Shown: positions 26,860 to 36,386 of the stretch, piece by piece
How positions within the stretch are numbered: position 1 is the stretch's first letter
How the letters are laid out: every line of letters begins with the position of its first letter
Assembly (NCBI GenBank): GCA_036401375.1
Contig: DASWVB010000016.1
Location: 62,001 to 126,000, forward strand
Source: DASWUZ01 sp036401375
GTDB lineage: Bacteria; Acidobacteriota; Terriglobia; Terriglobales; Acidobacteriaceae
Length of the DNA stretch: 64,000 bases
Reading direction: 5' to 3'
Translations under genes and position numbers: made by a program
The notes under the pieces: model-generated
Told to the model about the DNA's origin: nothing
The model's database searches: none
The model's input: the letters and a program-made list of their open reading frames with translations, nothing else

Positions 26860-28443
26860 ATGGACCAGACTATCGAGCAGCTGAAGCGCTTCTGGCAGGG
26901 CATGTCGTCCCGGCAGCGTACCTTCTCGTTTGTAAGCATCGCTCTCACCGTCGCGCTGCTCGCCTTCTTTGTGAGGATGATGGCGACGCCCGACTACAAG
27001 CCTCTGCTCTCCGGCCTTGAGCCGGCGGATACGGCCTCGATCGGCGCCGAGCTTGCCGCCAAGAATATCCCCTTTCTCGCCTCGGCCGACGGCCACTCGA
27101 TCAGCGTCCCTGCGGACAAGATCGACGAGGCACGGCTCGAGGTCGCCTCCCACGACGCTCCGCACAGCGGCCGCATGGGCTTTGAACTCTTCGACAAGGT
27201 CTCGTGGGGGCAGACGGAGTTCGATGAGAAGGTGAACTACCAGCGCGCCCTCGAGGGCGAGCTTGAACGCACCATCGGAACCATGCGCGATGTGCGCAGC
27301 GCCCGGGTACATATCGTCATGGCCTCGGACTCCGTCTTCCTCGACCGGGAGCGCGGAGCCAAGGCCTCGGTCATGCTGCGCCTGAGGACCACGAGCTTGT
27401 CGCGCGACGATCTCTCCTCGATCTCGCGCCTGGTCTCGGGGGCGGTCGATAATCTGCGCGCGTCCGACGTAGCGATCATCGATGCGGATTCGAACCAGTC
27501 CCTCGGCCCCGACTCCGCATCAGGCGGTCTGGGCGACCCGGTCGATCAGGAGCTGACCCGCCGCGTGGTCGCAACCCTGGCCCCGGTGGTTGGAGCAGAC
27601 CACATTCGCGCCAGCGTGAATGTAGACCTTGAGCCCGGCACCTCCGACGAGAGCCAGGAGAAGTACGACCCGGCCGTCAGCGTAACGCTCAACCATCAGG
27701 TATCTGAAGATCAGCTCGGCGCCGGTGCGGGGTTGAGCGGAGTGCCCGGCACGGCCAGCAACGTGCCCGCCGCGACCAAGCCTGCTCAGACCGTGACGGT
27801 GAGCAAGGACGGTGGCGAGACTTCGAAGACGGAGAGCAGCAACTTCGGGGTGAACAAGACGGTGCTCCGGACCCTCGAGCCGGCAGGCAGGGTGCGCCGG
27901 ATCACCACCGCGGTGGTGGTCGACGATCGCCTTGAGCGGCATGTGGAGCATGGCAAGGTCAGCGAGATCCATCACAAACGTACCCCTGAAGAGCTGAAGC
28001 AGATCGAAGATCTGACCCAGGCCGTGGTCGGCCTCGACACCACCCGGGGTGACGTGCTCACGGTGCGCAACATGGCCTTTGAGTGGCCTGACCCGGTCGA
28101 GGCTCTGCCCGTTCCTACCCTCGAGAAGGTGCGAAAGGGGCTGACCGACTACTCTTTCGTCATCCGCGACGGAGCGATGATCCTGCTCTTCCTGCTCGCC
28201 TACCTGCTGATGCTGCGTCCCATGCAGAAGCGTGCCCTGGGAGCGGGACGGCAGCTGCTGGCTGACATCCGCTCCCTTGAGCCTGCGCCGATGGCGGCCT
28301 TTGCTCCGGAGCCCGATGGCAGCATCGCTCCGGGACCGCAGCGCGCGCTCGCGCTCAAGAAGCACCTCGTCGAGTTCGTGAAAACCGAGCCGGAGAACAG
28401 CACCAGCGCGATCCGCTCCTGGCTGCGTGAGGAGGCTCCATGA
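26860..28443 (+). CDS. fliF: Flagellar MS-ring protein FliF
   Basis: A 527-residue inner-membrane ring protein. A first transmembrane helix at ~25-47 (SIALTVALLAFFVRMM), then periplasmic ring-building domains (YKPLLSGLEPADTASIGAEL, EVASHDAPHSGRMGFELFDK, NYQRALEGELERTI, VASVMLRLRTTSLS-like segment), a second helix at ~428-448 (GAMILLFLLAYLLMLRP), and a C-terminal cytoplasmic tail that docks FliG (LVEFVKTEPENSTSAIRSWLRE). Length fits the family. GGAAGG precedes the ATG. Its stop overlaps fliG by ATGA. Confidence 0.96.
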   Translation: MDQTIEQLKRFWQGMSSRQRTFSFVSIALTVALLAFFVRMMATPDYKPLLSGLEPADTASIGAELAAKNIPFLASADGHSISVPADKIDEARLEVASHDAPHSGRMGFELFDKVSWGQTEFDEKVNYQRALEGELERTIGTMRDVRSARVHIVMASDSVFLDRERGAKASVMLRLRTTSLSRDDLSSISRLVSGAVDNLRASDVAIIDADSNQSLGPDSASGGLGDPVDQELTRRVVATLAPVVGADHIRASVNVDLEPGTSDESQEKYDPAVSVTLNHQVSEDQLGAGAGLSGVPGTASNVPAATKPAQTVTVSKDGGETSKTESSNFGVNKTVLRTLEPAGRVRRITTAVVVDDRLERHVEHGKVSEIHHKRTPEELKQIEDLTQAVVGLDTTRGDVLTVRNMAFEWPDPVEALPVPTLEKVRKGLTDYSFVIRDGAMILLFLLAYLLMLRPMQKRALGAGRQLLADIRSLEPAPMAAFAPEPDGSIAPGPQRALALKKHLVEFVKTEPENSTSAIRSWLREEAP

Positions 28444-29468
28444 GCGAGGAAGCAGCCGCCGCGGCTCTCGATCTTCCGGGAATCCGCAAGGCGGCCATCC
28501 TGCTCGTCTCCCTCGGCGTCGACTCCGCGGCAGTGCTCTTCCGCCATCTCTCCGAAGAGGACCTGCAGCGGCTCGCCGAAGAGGTCTCGAGCATGGGTGC
28601 GGTCGCGCCCGAGGTCTCCCTCAAGGTGCTCGAGGAGTACCAGCGGATGACCTCCGCACAGGACTATGACGCCCAGGGGGGACACGAGTTCGCGCGCCGG
28701 CTGCTGGTCAAAGCCTTTGGCGAGGCGGGTGCCGAGACCCTGCTGGCGAGCCTTACCAAGGCGCACCAGCAGCGTGCCGGCCGGGTGGAGTCGCTGCAGA
28801 AGGCCGACCCGCAGCAGCTCGCGCGCTTCCTCGAGGAGGAGCATCCCCAGACCGTAGCCCTGATCCTGGGCCACTTGAACGATAAACAGGGCTCTGCGCT
28901 GCTGATGAACCTGCCCCATACCACCCGCGCCCAGGTGGTGCAGCGGCTGGCAAACCTGCGGCGCTTCTCCCCGGAGGTGGCCGAGAAGGTCTCGACCGCG
29001 CTTAACCTGCGTCTGAAGTCCGTCGCCGATCAGGGCCGCCGCAACTACTCCGGCTCGCAGAACGTGGCCGACCTGATGAATTGCATCGACTCCTCGGCCT
29101 CGTCGGAGATCCTGCACGCGATCGAGGTCAAGGATCCAGATCTGGCCATCGGTATACGCGACCTGATGTTTACCTTTGAAGACTTCATTGGCGTGGCCGA
29201 CAACCAGATCAGGGAGCTGATGGGGCTGCTCGACAAGAAAGCGCTCTGCATCGCGCTCAAGGGCGCCAATGAGGAGATGCGCGATCACTTCTTCCGCACC
29301 ATGTCCTCCCGCGCCGTCGAGATGATGCGCGAGGACATGGAGGCGCTCGGGCCAGTGCGCGGCAAGGACGTGATGCGGGCGCAGGCGGAGATCGTCTCGA
29401 TCGCGCGCAAGCTCGAGTCCGAAGGAAAGATCATCCTGAAGGGCGATGGTGGCGACGAATATGTCTAG
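28440..29468 (+). CDS. fliG: Flagellar motor switch protein FliG
   Basis: A 342-residue C-ring protein that receives torque from the stators. N-terminal domain GIRKAAILLVSLGVDSAAVLFRHLSEEDLQ binds FliF; the middle domain holds EEHPQTVALILGHL (EHPQ motif, FliM contact); the C-terminal torque domain carries alternating charges (VADNQIRELMGLLDKKALCIALKGANEEMRDHF and SSRAVEMMREDMEALGPVR). Length and all three ARM-type domains are complete. GAGGAGG lies before the ATG, which overlaps the fliF stop. Confidence 0.96.
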   Translation: MSEEAAAAALDLPGIRKAAILLVSLGVDSAAVLFRHLSEEDLQRLAEEVSSMGAVAPEVSLKVLEEYQRMTSAQDYDAQGGHEFARRLLVKAFGEAGAETLLASLTKAHQQRAGRVESLQKADPQQLARFLEEEHPQTVALILGHLNDKQGSALLMNLPHTTRAQVVQRLANLRRFSPEVAEKVSTALNLRLKSVADQGRRNYSGSQNVADLMNCIDSSASSEILHAIEVKDPDLAIGIRDLMFTFEDFIGVADNQIRELMGLLDKKALCIALKGANEEMRDHFFRTMSSRAVEMMREDMEALGPVRGKDVMRAQAEIVSIARKLESEGKIILKGDGGDEYV

Positions 29469-30153
29469 AGAGCGGCCGGAGCCAGCGGCGTCCGGAAATC
29501 TACAGGGCAGGCAGGGAGGGCTCATCGATACGCTGCGTTACGAGGACATACATGCCGCCGCCGCGGTCCGCGCGAAGGATGGCCCGACGGAACTCGATCT
29601 CGAGCACGAAAGACAGCAGATATGTGTGCTCACCGTCGCCGAACGGGACGAGATGCTGGCCGCCGCCCGGGGAGAGGGAGCGCGGGCGCGGGAGCGGGAG
29701 ATCGGGCAGGAGCACAAGGACCGCTTCGAGGCTGAGGCGAAGAAGATCGCCGCCGCCCTCGAGGCCTTTCGTCGAGAGCGGGCCGGCTATTTTTCCCGGG
29801 TCGAGGGCGAGCTGGTCCGGCTGGCGCTGGCCATTGCCGCGAGGATCCTGCACCGCGAGGCCCAGATCGATCCGCTGCTGCTGGCGGCGCTGGTTCGAGT
29901 CGCGGTGAACCAGCTGCACGACGGCTCAAGGGTGACGGTGCGGGTTAGGCCGGGAGACGGGTTGAAGTGGCGGAACGCCTTTCTTCACCCCCAGAACGGG
30001 GCGGTAGTCGAGATCGTCGAGGATGCACACGTCGCCATGCACGACTGCGTGCTCGAGACCGACCTGGGCTCGGCCAACTTCAACATCGAGGGTCAGCTCA
30101 AAGAGGTGGAGCAGGGCTTCTTTGACCTGCTCGCCCTGAGGCCGGAGAAGTGA
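29446..30153 (+). CDS. fliH: Flagellar export regulator FliH
   Basis: A 235-residue cytoplasmic protein that holds the FliI ATPase in check and brings it to the export gate. The middle is a charged coiled coil (residues ~60-120, rich in ARE/AKK repeats) and the C-terminal domain has LVRLALAIAARILHREAQIDPLLLAALVRVAV and DLGSANFNIEGQLKEVEQGFFDLL, as in FliH/YscL. The start at 29446 overlaps fliG by 23 bases and has GAAGGG upstream; ATG 29461 is the alternative. It overlaps fliI by GTGA. Confidence 0.88.
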   Translation: MVATNMSRERPEPAASGNLQGRQGGLIDTLRYEDIHAAAAVRAKDGPTELDLEHERQQICVLTVAERDEMLAAARGEGARAREREIGQEHKDRFEAEAKKIAAALEAFRRERAGYFSRVEGELVRLALAIAARILHREAQIDPLLLAALVRVAVNQLHDGSRVTVRVRPGDGLKWRNAFLHPQNGAVVEIVEDAHVAMHDCVLETDLGSANFNIEGQLKEVEQGFFDLLALRPEK

Positions 30154-31505
30154 GCGCCGCCGAGGACCGGCAAGCCCGCCCCGGCGCCGGCGCAGCCGAT
30201 GCTGCGGCCGCCCTGGCGCCCTTCTTTCAGAGGCTGGCGCGCGGCTCGACCCTGCGCTGGAAGGGTCGGGTCCTCCAGGTGGTTGGCAGCCTGATCGAGT
30301 CGGAGGGCCCCTTCTGCTCGGTCGGCGAGTTGTGCGAGATTACCAGCTCGACAGGCAGGAAATATCATGGCGAGGTGATTGGCTTCCGCGGCTCGACCAT
30401 CCTCTCGATGGCGGTCGAGAACCCTCGCGGCATTCGCTTTGGCGACCGGATCGTGGCCTGGGGCACTCGGCCCTCGGTGCGCGTCGGACCGGGGATGCTG
30501 GGCCGCGTCGTCGATGCCACCGGGGAGCCGCTCGACGGGCTGGGCGAGTATCGCGGGGCACGCTCGCTCTGGGTGGATGGGACGGCACCGCTCCCGCTCG
30601 ACCGCGTACCTATCCGCGAGCCGCTGGGCTGCGGTATCCGCGCGCTGGACGCCTTTGTCACCTGTGGACGGGGGCAGAGGCTCGGCATCTTCGGCGGCAG
30701 CGGTGTGGGTAAGAGCACCCTGCTCGGCATGATGGCCCGTGGCACGGGCGCCGACATGACAGTCCTCGCACTGGTCGGCGAGCGTGGCCGCGAGGTCGGC
30801 GAGTTCCTCGAGGTCCTCGGGGAGGCGGGACGGGCTCGCTCCGTCGTCGTGGTCTCAACCTCCGACCAGTCACCGCTGCTGCGGCTTCGCGCCGCGCTGA
30901 CCGCGACTGCGGTGGCCGAGTACTTCGCCTCGACGGGAAGCCACGTGCTGCTGATGGTCGATTCGCTGACCCGCTTCGCCATGGCCCAGCGCGAGATTGG
31001 ACTGTCGGCCGGCGAGCCGCCCACCTCGAAGGGCTACACTCCATCAGTCGTCAACCTGCTCGCGCGGCTGGTGGAGCGGGCCGGCAACTTCACCCTCGGC
31101 AGCATCACCGCGTTCTATACAGTGCTGATGGAGGGCGACGACCAGCAGGATCCAGTCGCCGATACGGTACGCTCCCTGCTCGATGGACACATCATCCTCG
31201 ATCGCAGCCTCGCCATCCGCGGCCACTATCCCCCGATCGCGATCCTCGACAGCCTAAGCCGGCTGATGCCGAGCGTGGTCAGCGAACAGCATGGCAGCCA
31301 GGCGCGGGCCCTGCGCGCTCTGATGGCTGCCTACGCTCGTTCCGAGGACCTGATCCGGATTGGCGCCTATCAGAAGGGCGCTGACCCGCAGCTCGATCGT
31401 GCCGTCGAGGTGCTGCCCCGGCTGAATACATTCCTCAACCAGCGCCCCTCGGAGGCTCCTCCTCTGGCGGAGACCGTCCAGGCGCTGCTCGAGCTTCCCA
31501 GTTGA
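30150..31505 (+). CDS. fliI: Flagellum-specific export ATPase FliI
   Basis: A 451-residue ATPase related to F1-beta that energises flagellar type III export. Walker A FGGSGVGKST around residue 182-190 (Lys188), then ALVGERGREVGEFLE, Walker B HVLLMVDSLTRFAMAQREIGL, and GEPPTSKGYTPSVVNLLARLVERAG. The C-terminal part has GHIILDRSLA and YPPIAILDSLSRLMP. The start is GTG at 30150, overlapping the fliH stop. Standard length; fliJ follows after about 146 bases. Confidence 0.96.
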   Translation: MSAAEDRQARPGAGAADAAAALAPFFQRLARGSTLRWKGRVLQVVGSLIESEGPFCSVGELCEITSSTGRKYHGEVIGFRGSTILSMAVENPRGIRFGDRIVAWGTRPSVRVGPGMLGRVVDATGEPLDGLGEYRGARSLWVDGTAPLPLDRVPIREPLGCGIRALDAFVTCGRGQRLGIFGGSGVGKSTLLGMMARGTGADMTVLALVGERGREVGEFLEVLGEAGRARSVVVVSTSDQSPLLRLRAALTATAVAEYFASTGSHVLLMVDSLTRFAMAQREIGLSAGEPPTSKGYTPSVVNLLARLVERAGNFTLGSITAFYTVLMEGDDQQDPVADTVRSLLDGHIILDRSLAIRGHYPPIAILDSLSRLMPSVVSEQHGSQARALRALMAAYARSEDLIRIGAYQKGADPQLDRAVEVLPRLNTFLNQRPSEAPPLAETVQALLELPS

Positions 31506-31651
31506 CGCACAGGCGCGGTTTTCTGTTAAGACGCGGTGATCCATCGTAAGTTGAGCGGGTAAGCCGTCAGGGCTACGCTCATCGGCATTCGCAACTCCGG
31601 CCAGCCCGCAAAGATCAGTTTTGAAGAGCCAGACCCTGGAGGAGAGAAACC

Positions 31652-32089
31652 ATGAGCTTCCGCTTCGAGTTAGCATCCGTACTTCGCATTCGGCAGAGCC
31701 TTGAGGACCATGAGGAGCGGGTGCTCGGACGGATCTCCTTTGAGATCGCGCAGAACGCTACAGCGATCGAGCAGAACGCAGATGAGCTCACCGCGGCCGG
31801 CCTGCTTGCAAGCCAACAGATTGCGAGTGCCTCACCGGCCGCCGAGCTGCACGACGCATACGCCCGCATAGCGGCACTGCGGGCACAGGGCATGGCGCTC
31901 GCGGAGCATCGCAGCAAGCTCATCCTACTGCGTATGGAGCAGATCAAGATCTACGAGATCGCCCACCGCAACCGCAGGATGCTGACGGACCTCTACGACC
32001 AGCGCCGCACTATCTATGACGCGAAGCTCGCCAGGCTTGAGCAGGCGGGGATGGATGATGCATTCAATGCACGTCTTCACCGCCGCTAG
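31652..32089 (+). CDS. fliJ: Flagellar export protein FliJ
   Basis: A 145-residue helical protein matching the FliJ family in size, position after fliI and overall coiled-coil pattern (FRFELASVLRIRQSLEDHEERVLGRISFEIAQ at the start is typical). FliJ acts as the stalk in the FliI ring and as a chaperone escort. GGAGGAG precedes the ATG. Sequence similarity in this family is always weak, so the call leans on context. Confidence 0.85.
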   Translation: MSFRFELASVLRIRQSLEDHEERVLGRISFEIAQNATAIEQNADELTAAGLLASQQIASASPAAELHDAYARIAALRAQGMALAEHRSKLILLRMEQIKIYEIAHRNRRMLTDLYDQRRTIYDAKLARLEQAGMDDAFNARLHRR

Positions 32090-32106
32090 GCAGACTGTGC
32101 CTAGCC

Positions 32107-32129
32107 GAACCCGGCAAAGCCTGCCGGGT
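32107..32129 (+). terminator. Hairpin after fliJ (possible transcription terminator)
   Basis: AACCCGGCA (32107-32115) and TGCCGGGTT (32121-32129) form a perfect 9-bp stem with a 5-base loop, followed by only a short T run. It may end the flgB-fliJ transcript or pause it before fliK. Confidence 0.55.
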
Positions 32130-32179
32130 TTGCCCAGCAGCCCTGGGCGGGTGAAATTCGATCAGGGTCGGAGCTTCTT

Positions 32180-32217
32180 AACTTGTTGATTCCAGGTGTA
32201 AATTCAATAAACAAGTT
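32180..32217 (+). promoter_or_regulatory. AT-rich inverted repeat upstream of fliK
   Basis: AACTTGTTGATT (32180-32191) and AATAAACAAGTT (32206-32217) are inverted copies with one mismatch and a 14-base spacer. It stands out from the GC-rich background, lies about 50 bases before the fliK start and overlaps a possible -35-like TTGTTG with an AT-rich -10 region about 17 bases on. It could be an operator or promoter for fliK-flgD-flgE. Confidence 0.5.
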
Positions 32218-32265
32218 CGCTCCCACCCATCCTCGCTTTGGCCCGGCACGTGCATTCATCCAGTC

Positions 32266-33876
32266 GTGCTTAACCTCGCTCCTTCCATCCAGATCGATAT
32301 AACTCCACCGGCTCCGCCCGCCTTGGGCGTCGCGTCGATCAACGCTTCTGCATCATCCCCGGACGGGGCCGCCTCGCTTGGCTTTCAGGGCGTGTACGCG
32401 CAGGCCGCTCAGCCGATGCAGGTGGATCCAGTCAAGCCTCAGGAGCCGGGGCGCGCTGCGGCCGTCCAGAGTTCAACTCCTCCGTCCTCGTGCGCGTCAC
32501 CAGTGGCCTCCCGCAAGCACGCCGAGCAGGGCCGGGTCGCAACAGGAGAGAAGCAGCAGGGCAGCGAAGCACCGGCATCAGTCGTCGTCACCCCGACTGC
32601 TCCCGTCGTTCCGGCTCCCGGAGTATCGGCTGTGTCGCCGGTCGTACCATCGGGTGACTCCACCAGCGCAGCAGCCGGGGCGACGGCAGCCGCAGGTCTT
32701 GATGCCGGGGGCAAAGGTCTCCTTGAGGCTCATGATGCTAGTCAGGCGGCCCCTGGGCTGCACTCGCCAGCCGCAGACGGGTCGAGCCAGTCCGGACCGG
32801 ACCAGGACGCAGCCGGGCAGAACTTAAGCTCCGGGCTCGACTCGAGCGTCGAGGGCACCACCGGTGAGCCGCTGCTCCCGTTGAAGAGTCTGTCGAACCT
32901 TGACACGGTTCACGGAGCTATCGGAACAGGGACTCCGAGCAGCATGGACGGGGTAGGCCCGGAGGGACCGGGCTCGAACGCAACGGCCTCGAGCAAGGGC
33001 CATGGAAATGAGAAGGGCAGCAAAGACGGGAAGGACAGCAGCCATGGCCGGGGGGCCGAGCAGGGTCTCCCGGCGAGTGCGCTGGCTGCTGCTGACCGGC
33101 TGTTGAAGCACTCCCTGCACCCGGAGAGTGCTGCCGACTCCGGGACGGCACGAGGCGTCGTTCCGGCGCCGCTGGTCAGCGCCTCCGCAGCCCAGGGTGC
33201 GTTGCTTCGCGAGAGCGGCGGAAGCGGGCAGATCGGCACCGCAGCCGGTCAGCAGGCGAGCACAGGCAGAGACGCGGGCTCCAGCGAAGCCGCGACCTCG
33301 AGTGAAGCCGCGGGCGCCGGGGCAGATTCCGCAGCAGCCATGCAGGGAGTGCAGTCGGCGCGGCTGCTGCAGACATTGAACAGCTCGGAGATGCGGGTCG
33401 GCTTGCATTCGGCCGAGTTTGGAAGCATCTCCATCCAGGCGTCGCTTACCCGCGATCAGATGGCTGCCCAGATCTCCGTCGAACATGGCGGGCTGGGCAG
33501 GGTGCTCGCCAGCCATCTGCCGGAGATGGAGACGAATCTTGACCGCAATCATGGAATGAACGCCCACATCGGCGTTCAGAGCCACTCGCAGGGCAGCGGA
33601 GCGGGCCAGTCGAAGCGGGACGAAGGCAGGGGACAAGACGGGGCACGAGGTACCGGCCTTGAAGCCTCTTCCCGGCAAAGGGTCAGCCCGATTGGAACGA
33701 GCCAGATCGACAGCCAGTTCGGCGCTGGCGCCAGTTCGGCCGCGTCCGCATCGCGTCCGGACCCTGACCCTGGAACTGGCGACCACTCCAGCACCCCACA
33801 GAGCGGTCCTTTGAGCCTCGGCAGGTCGGTCCGAGGTGGGTTCCGCCCTGAAGTCCGGCTCGACATTCGCATATAG
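32266..33876 (+). CDS. fliK: Flagellar hook-length control protein FliK
   Basis: A 536-residue protein. The first ~340 residues are low-complexity, rich in Ser, Ala, Gly and Pro, as expected for the stretched ruler part. A compact C-terminal hook domain at ~365-430 has the family pattern LNSSEMRVGLHSAEFGSISIQ, EHGGLGRVLASHLPEMETNL. FliK measures hook length and switches FlhB specificity. The start is uncertain: GTG 32266 is the first in frame and no clear ribosome binding site is seen. Direct position before flgD and flgE is canonical. Confidence 0.85.
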   Translation: MLNLAPSIQIDITPPAPPALGVASINASASSPDGAASLGFQGVYAQAAQPMQVDPVKPQEPGRAAAVQSSTPPSSCASPVASRKHAEQGRVATGEKQQGSEAPASVVVTPTAPVVPAPGVSAVSPVVPSGDSTSAAAGATAAAGLDAGGKGLLEAHDASQAAPGLHSPAADGSSQSGPDQDAAGQNLSSGLDSSVEGTTGEPLLPLKSLSNLDTVHGAIGTGTPSSMDGVGPEGPGSNATASSKGHGNEKGSKDGKDSSHGRGAEQGLPASALAAADRLLKHSLHPESAADSGTARGVVPAPLVSASAAQGALLRESGGSGQIGTAAGQQASTGRDAGSSEAATSSEAAGAGADSAAAMQGVQSARLLQTLNSSEMRVGLHSAEFGSISIQASLTRDQMAAQISVEHGGLGRVLASHLPEMETNLDRNHGMNAHIGVQSHSQGSGAGQSKRDEGRGQDGARGTGLEASSRQRVSPIGTSQIDSQFGAGASSAASASRPDPDPGTGDHSSTPQSGPLSLGRSVRGGFRPEVRLDIRI

Positions 33877-34017
33877 GGTCGGGTGCCCGGGTCCGGCGTC
33901 TGAGACATAGCTCCCACATCCGGCAAGGCAGTAGAAGTCATAGCAGTGGCAGCAGTTAGACGGCATACAGCTAGACCAAGTACAGCACGGCGCAATTGGC
34001 AATTGGAGGATAGACCC

Positions 34018-34587
34018 ATGTCACACCATGTAGCAGCAAGCCTGACACTCCCAAATATCCTGCAGATGATCCAGCCGGCCATCCTGCCGGGCAAGAAGGC
34101 GGCGTCAGCGGCTGCCGCCGCCTCGGGAAGCGGCAGCCCGTCGACGACCACCACCTCAGGCGGACTGGATACGACCTTCCTCAACCTGCTGGTAAAAGAG
34201 CTGCAGAACCAGGACCCGACGGCTCCGATGGATTCGACCGCTATGGTGGGCCAGATGATCTCGCTCAACCAGCTGGACCAGCTGATCAGCATCAATCAGA
34301 AGTTCACGCCTGCCACCGGCACGTCCGCCGCGGCTGGCGCGATGACCGGCGCGACTGCAGTCAACGCCCCGGCACAGAATGCAGTCCGCGGCGCGGGCGC
34401 CCTTACTCCACCCGCCGGCAGCCTCGTCTCTGCGCCGGGACAGTCCTCCCCGCTCAGCCCGGACGCTCTGGCCGGCGGCGCAGCCTCTGCAGCCCAGCCG
34501 ATCTTCGGCGGCTTCAGCGATCTTCCACCCATCTCCCTCGACAGCTCGCTCTACAGCACCGCTCTGAACCCCACAGGAGGAAAATAA
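34018..34587 (+). CDS. flgD: Flagellar hook-capping protein FlgD
   Basis: A 189-residue hook scaffold. The conserved N-terminal block reads TFLNLLVKELQNQDPTAPMDSTAMVGQMISLNQLDQL, the hallmark of FlgD. The C-terminal two-thirds are short and Ala/Pro-rich, without the full Tudor/fibronectin-like domains seen in E. coli FlgD (231 residues), so this is a compact version. ATG 34018 follows GGAGGATAGACCC; an upstream in-frame codon at 33946 is rejected. flgE begins directly after the stop. Confidence 0.9.
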   Translation: MSHHVAASLTLPNILQMIQPAILPGKKAASAAAAASGSGSPSTTTTSGGLDTTFLNLLVKELQNQDPTAPMDSTAMVGQMISLNQLDQLISINQKFTPATGTSAAAGAMTGATAVNAPAQNAVRGAGALTPPAGSLVSAPGQSSPLSPDALAGGAASAAQPIFGGFSDLPPISLDSSLYSTALNPTGGK

Positions 34588-35826
34588 ATGTCGTCCTTTT
34601 CCGTACCCCTCTCCGGACTTACCGCGGCCCAGGACCAGCTCCAGTCGGTCTCAAACAACCTTGCCAACATCAATACGGATGGCTACAAGGACCAGACTGC
34701 GTCCTTCGGTGACATCTTCTTCCAGGCGGGGATCACCAACGGCAGCGGCGACCCGGTGCAGATCGGTGGCGGCACCAAGCTGGCCGCTACGACGGCCAAC
34801 TTCAGCGATGGCAACCTGAACGCCACCGGAGTTCCGTCGAACATGGCCCTGCAGGGCAACGGATTTTTCGTTACCCGGGAGAACGACGGGCTGACAGACT
34901 ACACAAGGGCCGGAGATTTCACGACGGACTCCTCCGGACGGCTGGTAACGTCGAACGGTCAGCTGGTGCTCGGCTATGGAGCGGTAAACGGGGTCGTCAC
35001 CAACTCACCTGTTCTGCAGAGCATCTCTGTCAACCAGGATTCGATCGCTCCCGCCTCCGCCACGTCGAGCTTTAATATCACAGCCAACCTGATGTCGAGC
35101 GTGCCCGTCGGCACCAGCTCCTCGAGCACCTTCACCGCGTATGACTCTCTCGGAACACCCCACGCCTTCAGCGTGATCTACACCAACACCGGCACGAATA
35201 CGTGGAGCTACAGCGTCAGCCTGCCGGCTGCCGATACCGGCGGACCGGGGGCGAACACGGTCGTCGCCAGCGGCAACATGACCTTCAGCAATACCGGCCA
35301 GCTCACCTCTCCGAACGGCACCATCGCCAACATCAATACTCCCCTGGCCGACGGCGCGGCACCGCTGAGCATGACATGGAACCTCGATGACAGCTCCGGA
35401 AATCCAACTATTACTCAGACCGCAAGCCCGAGTTCCACCACGGCTACGACTCAGAACGGGTACTCCAGCGGAACCCTGCTCAACTACTCGGTGCTGCCCG
35501 ACGGCACCGTTGAAGGCAACTTCTCGAACAACAAGTCGCTGGCCCTTGGACGGGTCGCGATTGCCAGCTTCGCCAACGTGCAGGGGCTGGTGCAGGCAGG
35601 CAACAACAACTACCAGGAGACCGCCGCGTCGGGTCTTGAGATCGTTGGAGTTGCCGGCACGGGCGGAAGGGGGACCGTGATCGGGGGCAGCGTCGAGCAG
35701 TCTAATGTAGACATTGCGGGCGAGTTCGCGAAGATGATCGTCGCCCAGCAGGCTTACCAGGCCAACGCCAAGGCGGTGACTACCTTCGACCAGATCTCGC
35801 AGGCGACCATCGCGATGAAGACTTAG
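34588..35826 (+). CDS. flgE: Flagellar hook protein FlgE
   Basis: A 412-residue hook subunit. N-terminal rod/hook motif SGLTAAQDQLQSVSNNLANINTDGYKDQ, central beta domains (MALQGNGFFVTRENDG, TAYDSLGTPHAFSVIY), and the C-terminal coiled-coil VDIAGEFAKMIVAQQAYQANAKAVTTFDQISQATI. All regions needed for hook assembly are present and length is standard. AGGAGG precedes the ATG, overlapping the end of flgD. Confidence 0.96.
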   Translation: MSSFSVPLSGLTAAQDQLQSVSNNLANINTDGYKDQTASFGDIFFQAGITNGSGDPVQIGGGTKLAATTANFSDGNLNATGVPSNMALQGNGFFVTRENDGLTDYTRAGDFTTDSSGRLVTSNGQLVLGYGAVNGVVTNSPVLQSISVNQDSIAPASATSSFNITANLMSSVPVGTSSSSTFTAYDSLGTPHAFSVIYTNTGTNTWSYSVSLPAADTGGPGANTVVASGNMTFSNTGQLTSPNGTIANINTPLADGAAPLSMTWNLDDSSGNPTITQTASPSSTTATTQNGYSSGTLLNYSVLPDGTVEGNFSNNKSLALGRVAIASFANVQGLVQAGNNNYQETAASGLEIVGVAGTGGRGTVIGGSVEQSNVDIAGEFAKMIVAQQAYQANAKAVTTFDQISQATIAMKT

Positions 35827-36386
35827 GCGGGCTCGGACGGAGCCTCCAGGTCTGGTCGCATGAGCCGGAGCTGGCGGGCCGGGCTGCGACACCGGTGGGC
35901 GAGCGGGTTTTAGGCCGGACCTTGGAATATTCCGCGCAGAAGGGTCTTCGCTGCATCTATCAACCGACCTCTCGCTGCCGCACCCGGCAGCGAGAGCGGT
36001 CAAAGCTAAGAAAGCTCTCATCCGGCGTCAGCGGCTGCACGCTATGGACCTGCTTCGCGTGCCCTCTGCCGGCGCTGGAGTGCGCGGCTTAGACGGAGAC
36101 CCTCCCCTAGACGGGTCTTCGTAAGTGGTGTGTTTGGTGGGATCTGGTCTCCTTTGACAGGCCCGTTGACCTGTTTAGCCACACGCCGTGACCTCGGGAC
36201 ATGGTGCTCAAGAGGGCCCTTGAAGGCCCGTCCGCCCCACAGGCGCACTTCGGTCACCCGATTGCTACTACCTCTCTGACTAGACACCCGTCTCCCTACG
36301 TTCACGCCGTCTGACGCGAAGTTCTGCCCTGGGGCAGAGCCCGCGAACGGGAGGACGGCAAAAGATGGGAGAAGGAAGAGAGGCCC
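35827..36386 (+). other. 560-base intergenic stretch between flgE and fliN
   Basis: No gene is visible. It holds a strong hairpin (listed separately) and a region rich in short inverted segments around 36205-36240 (GGGCCCTTGAAGGCCC). The following fliN-fliO-fliP block probably has its own promoter here, but I cannot point to one. Confidence 0.4.
35969..35996 (+). terminator. 12-bp perfect hairpin after flgE
   Basis: CTCTCGCTGCCG and CGGCAGCGAGAG pair perfectly with the loop CACC. No T run follows, so it may be a factor-dependent terminator, an RNA-stability hairpin or a DNA palindrome. It lies about 140 bases after the flgE stop. Confidence 0.55.

Noticed and set aside
28200..29525. 441-codon minus-strand frame opposite fliG
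   Set aside because: The plus strand carries unmistakable fliF and fliG; the antisense product has no family features.
32824..34002. 392-codon minus-strand frame opposite fliK
   Set aside because: Arises from biased low-complexity composition of fliK; no ribosome binding site or domain.
35969..35996. Riboswitch in the flgE-fliN gap
   Set aside because: Only a simple hairpin is visible, with no conserved aptamer core that I recognise.
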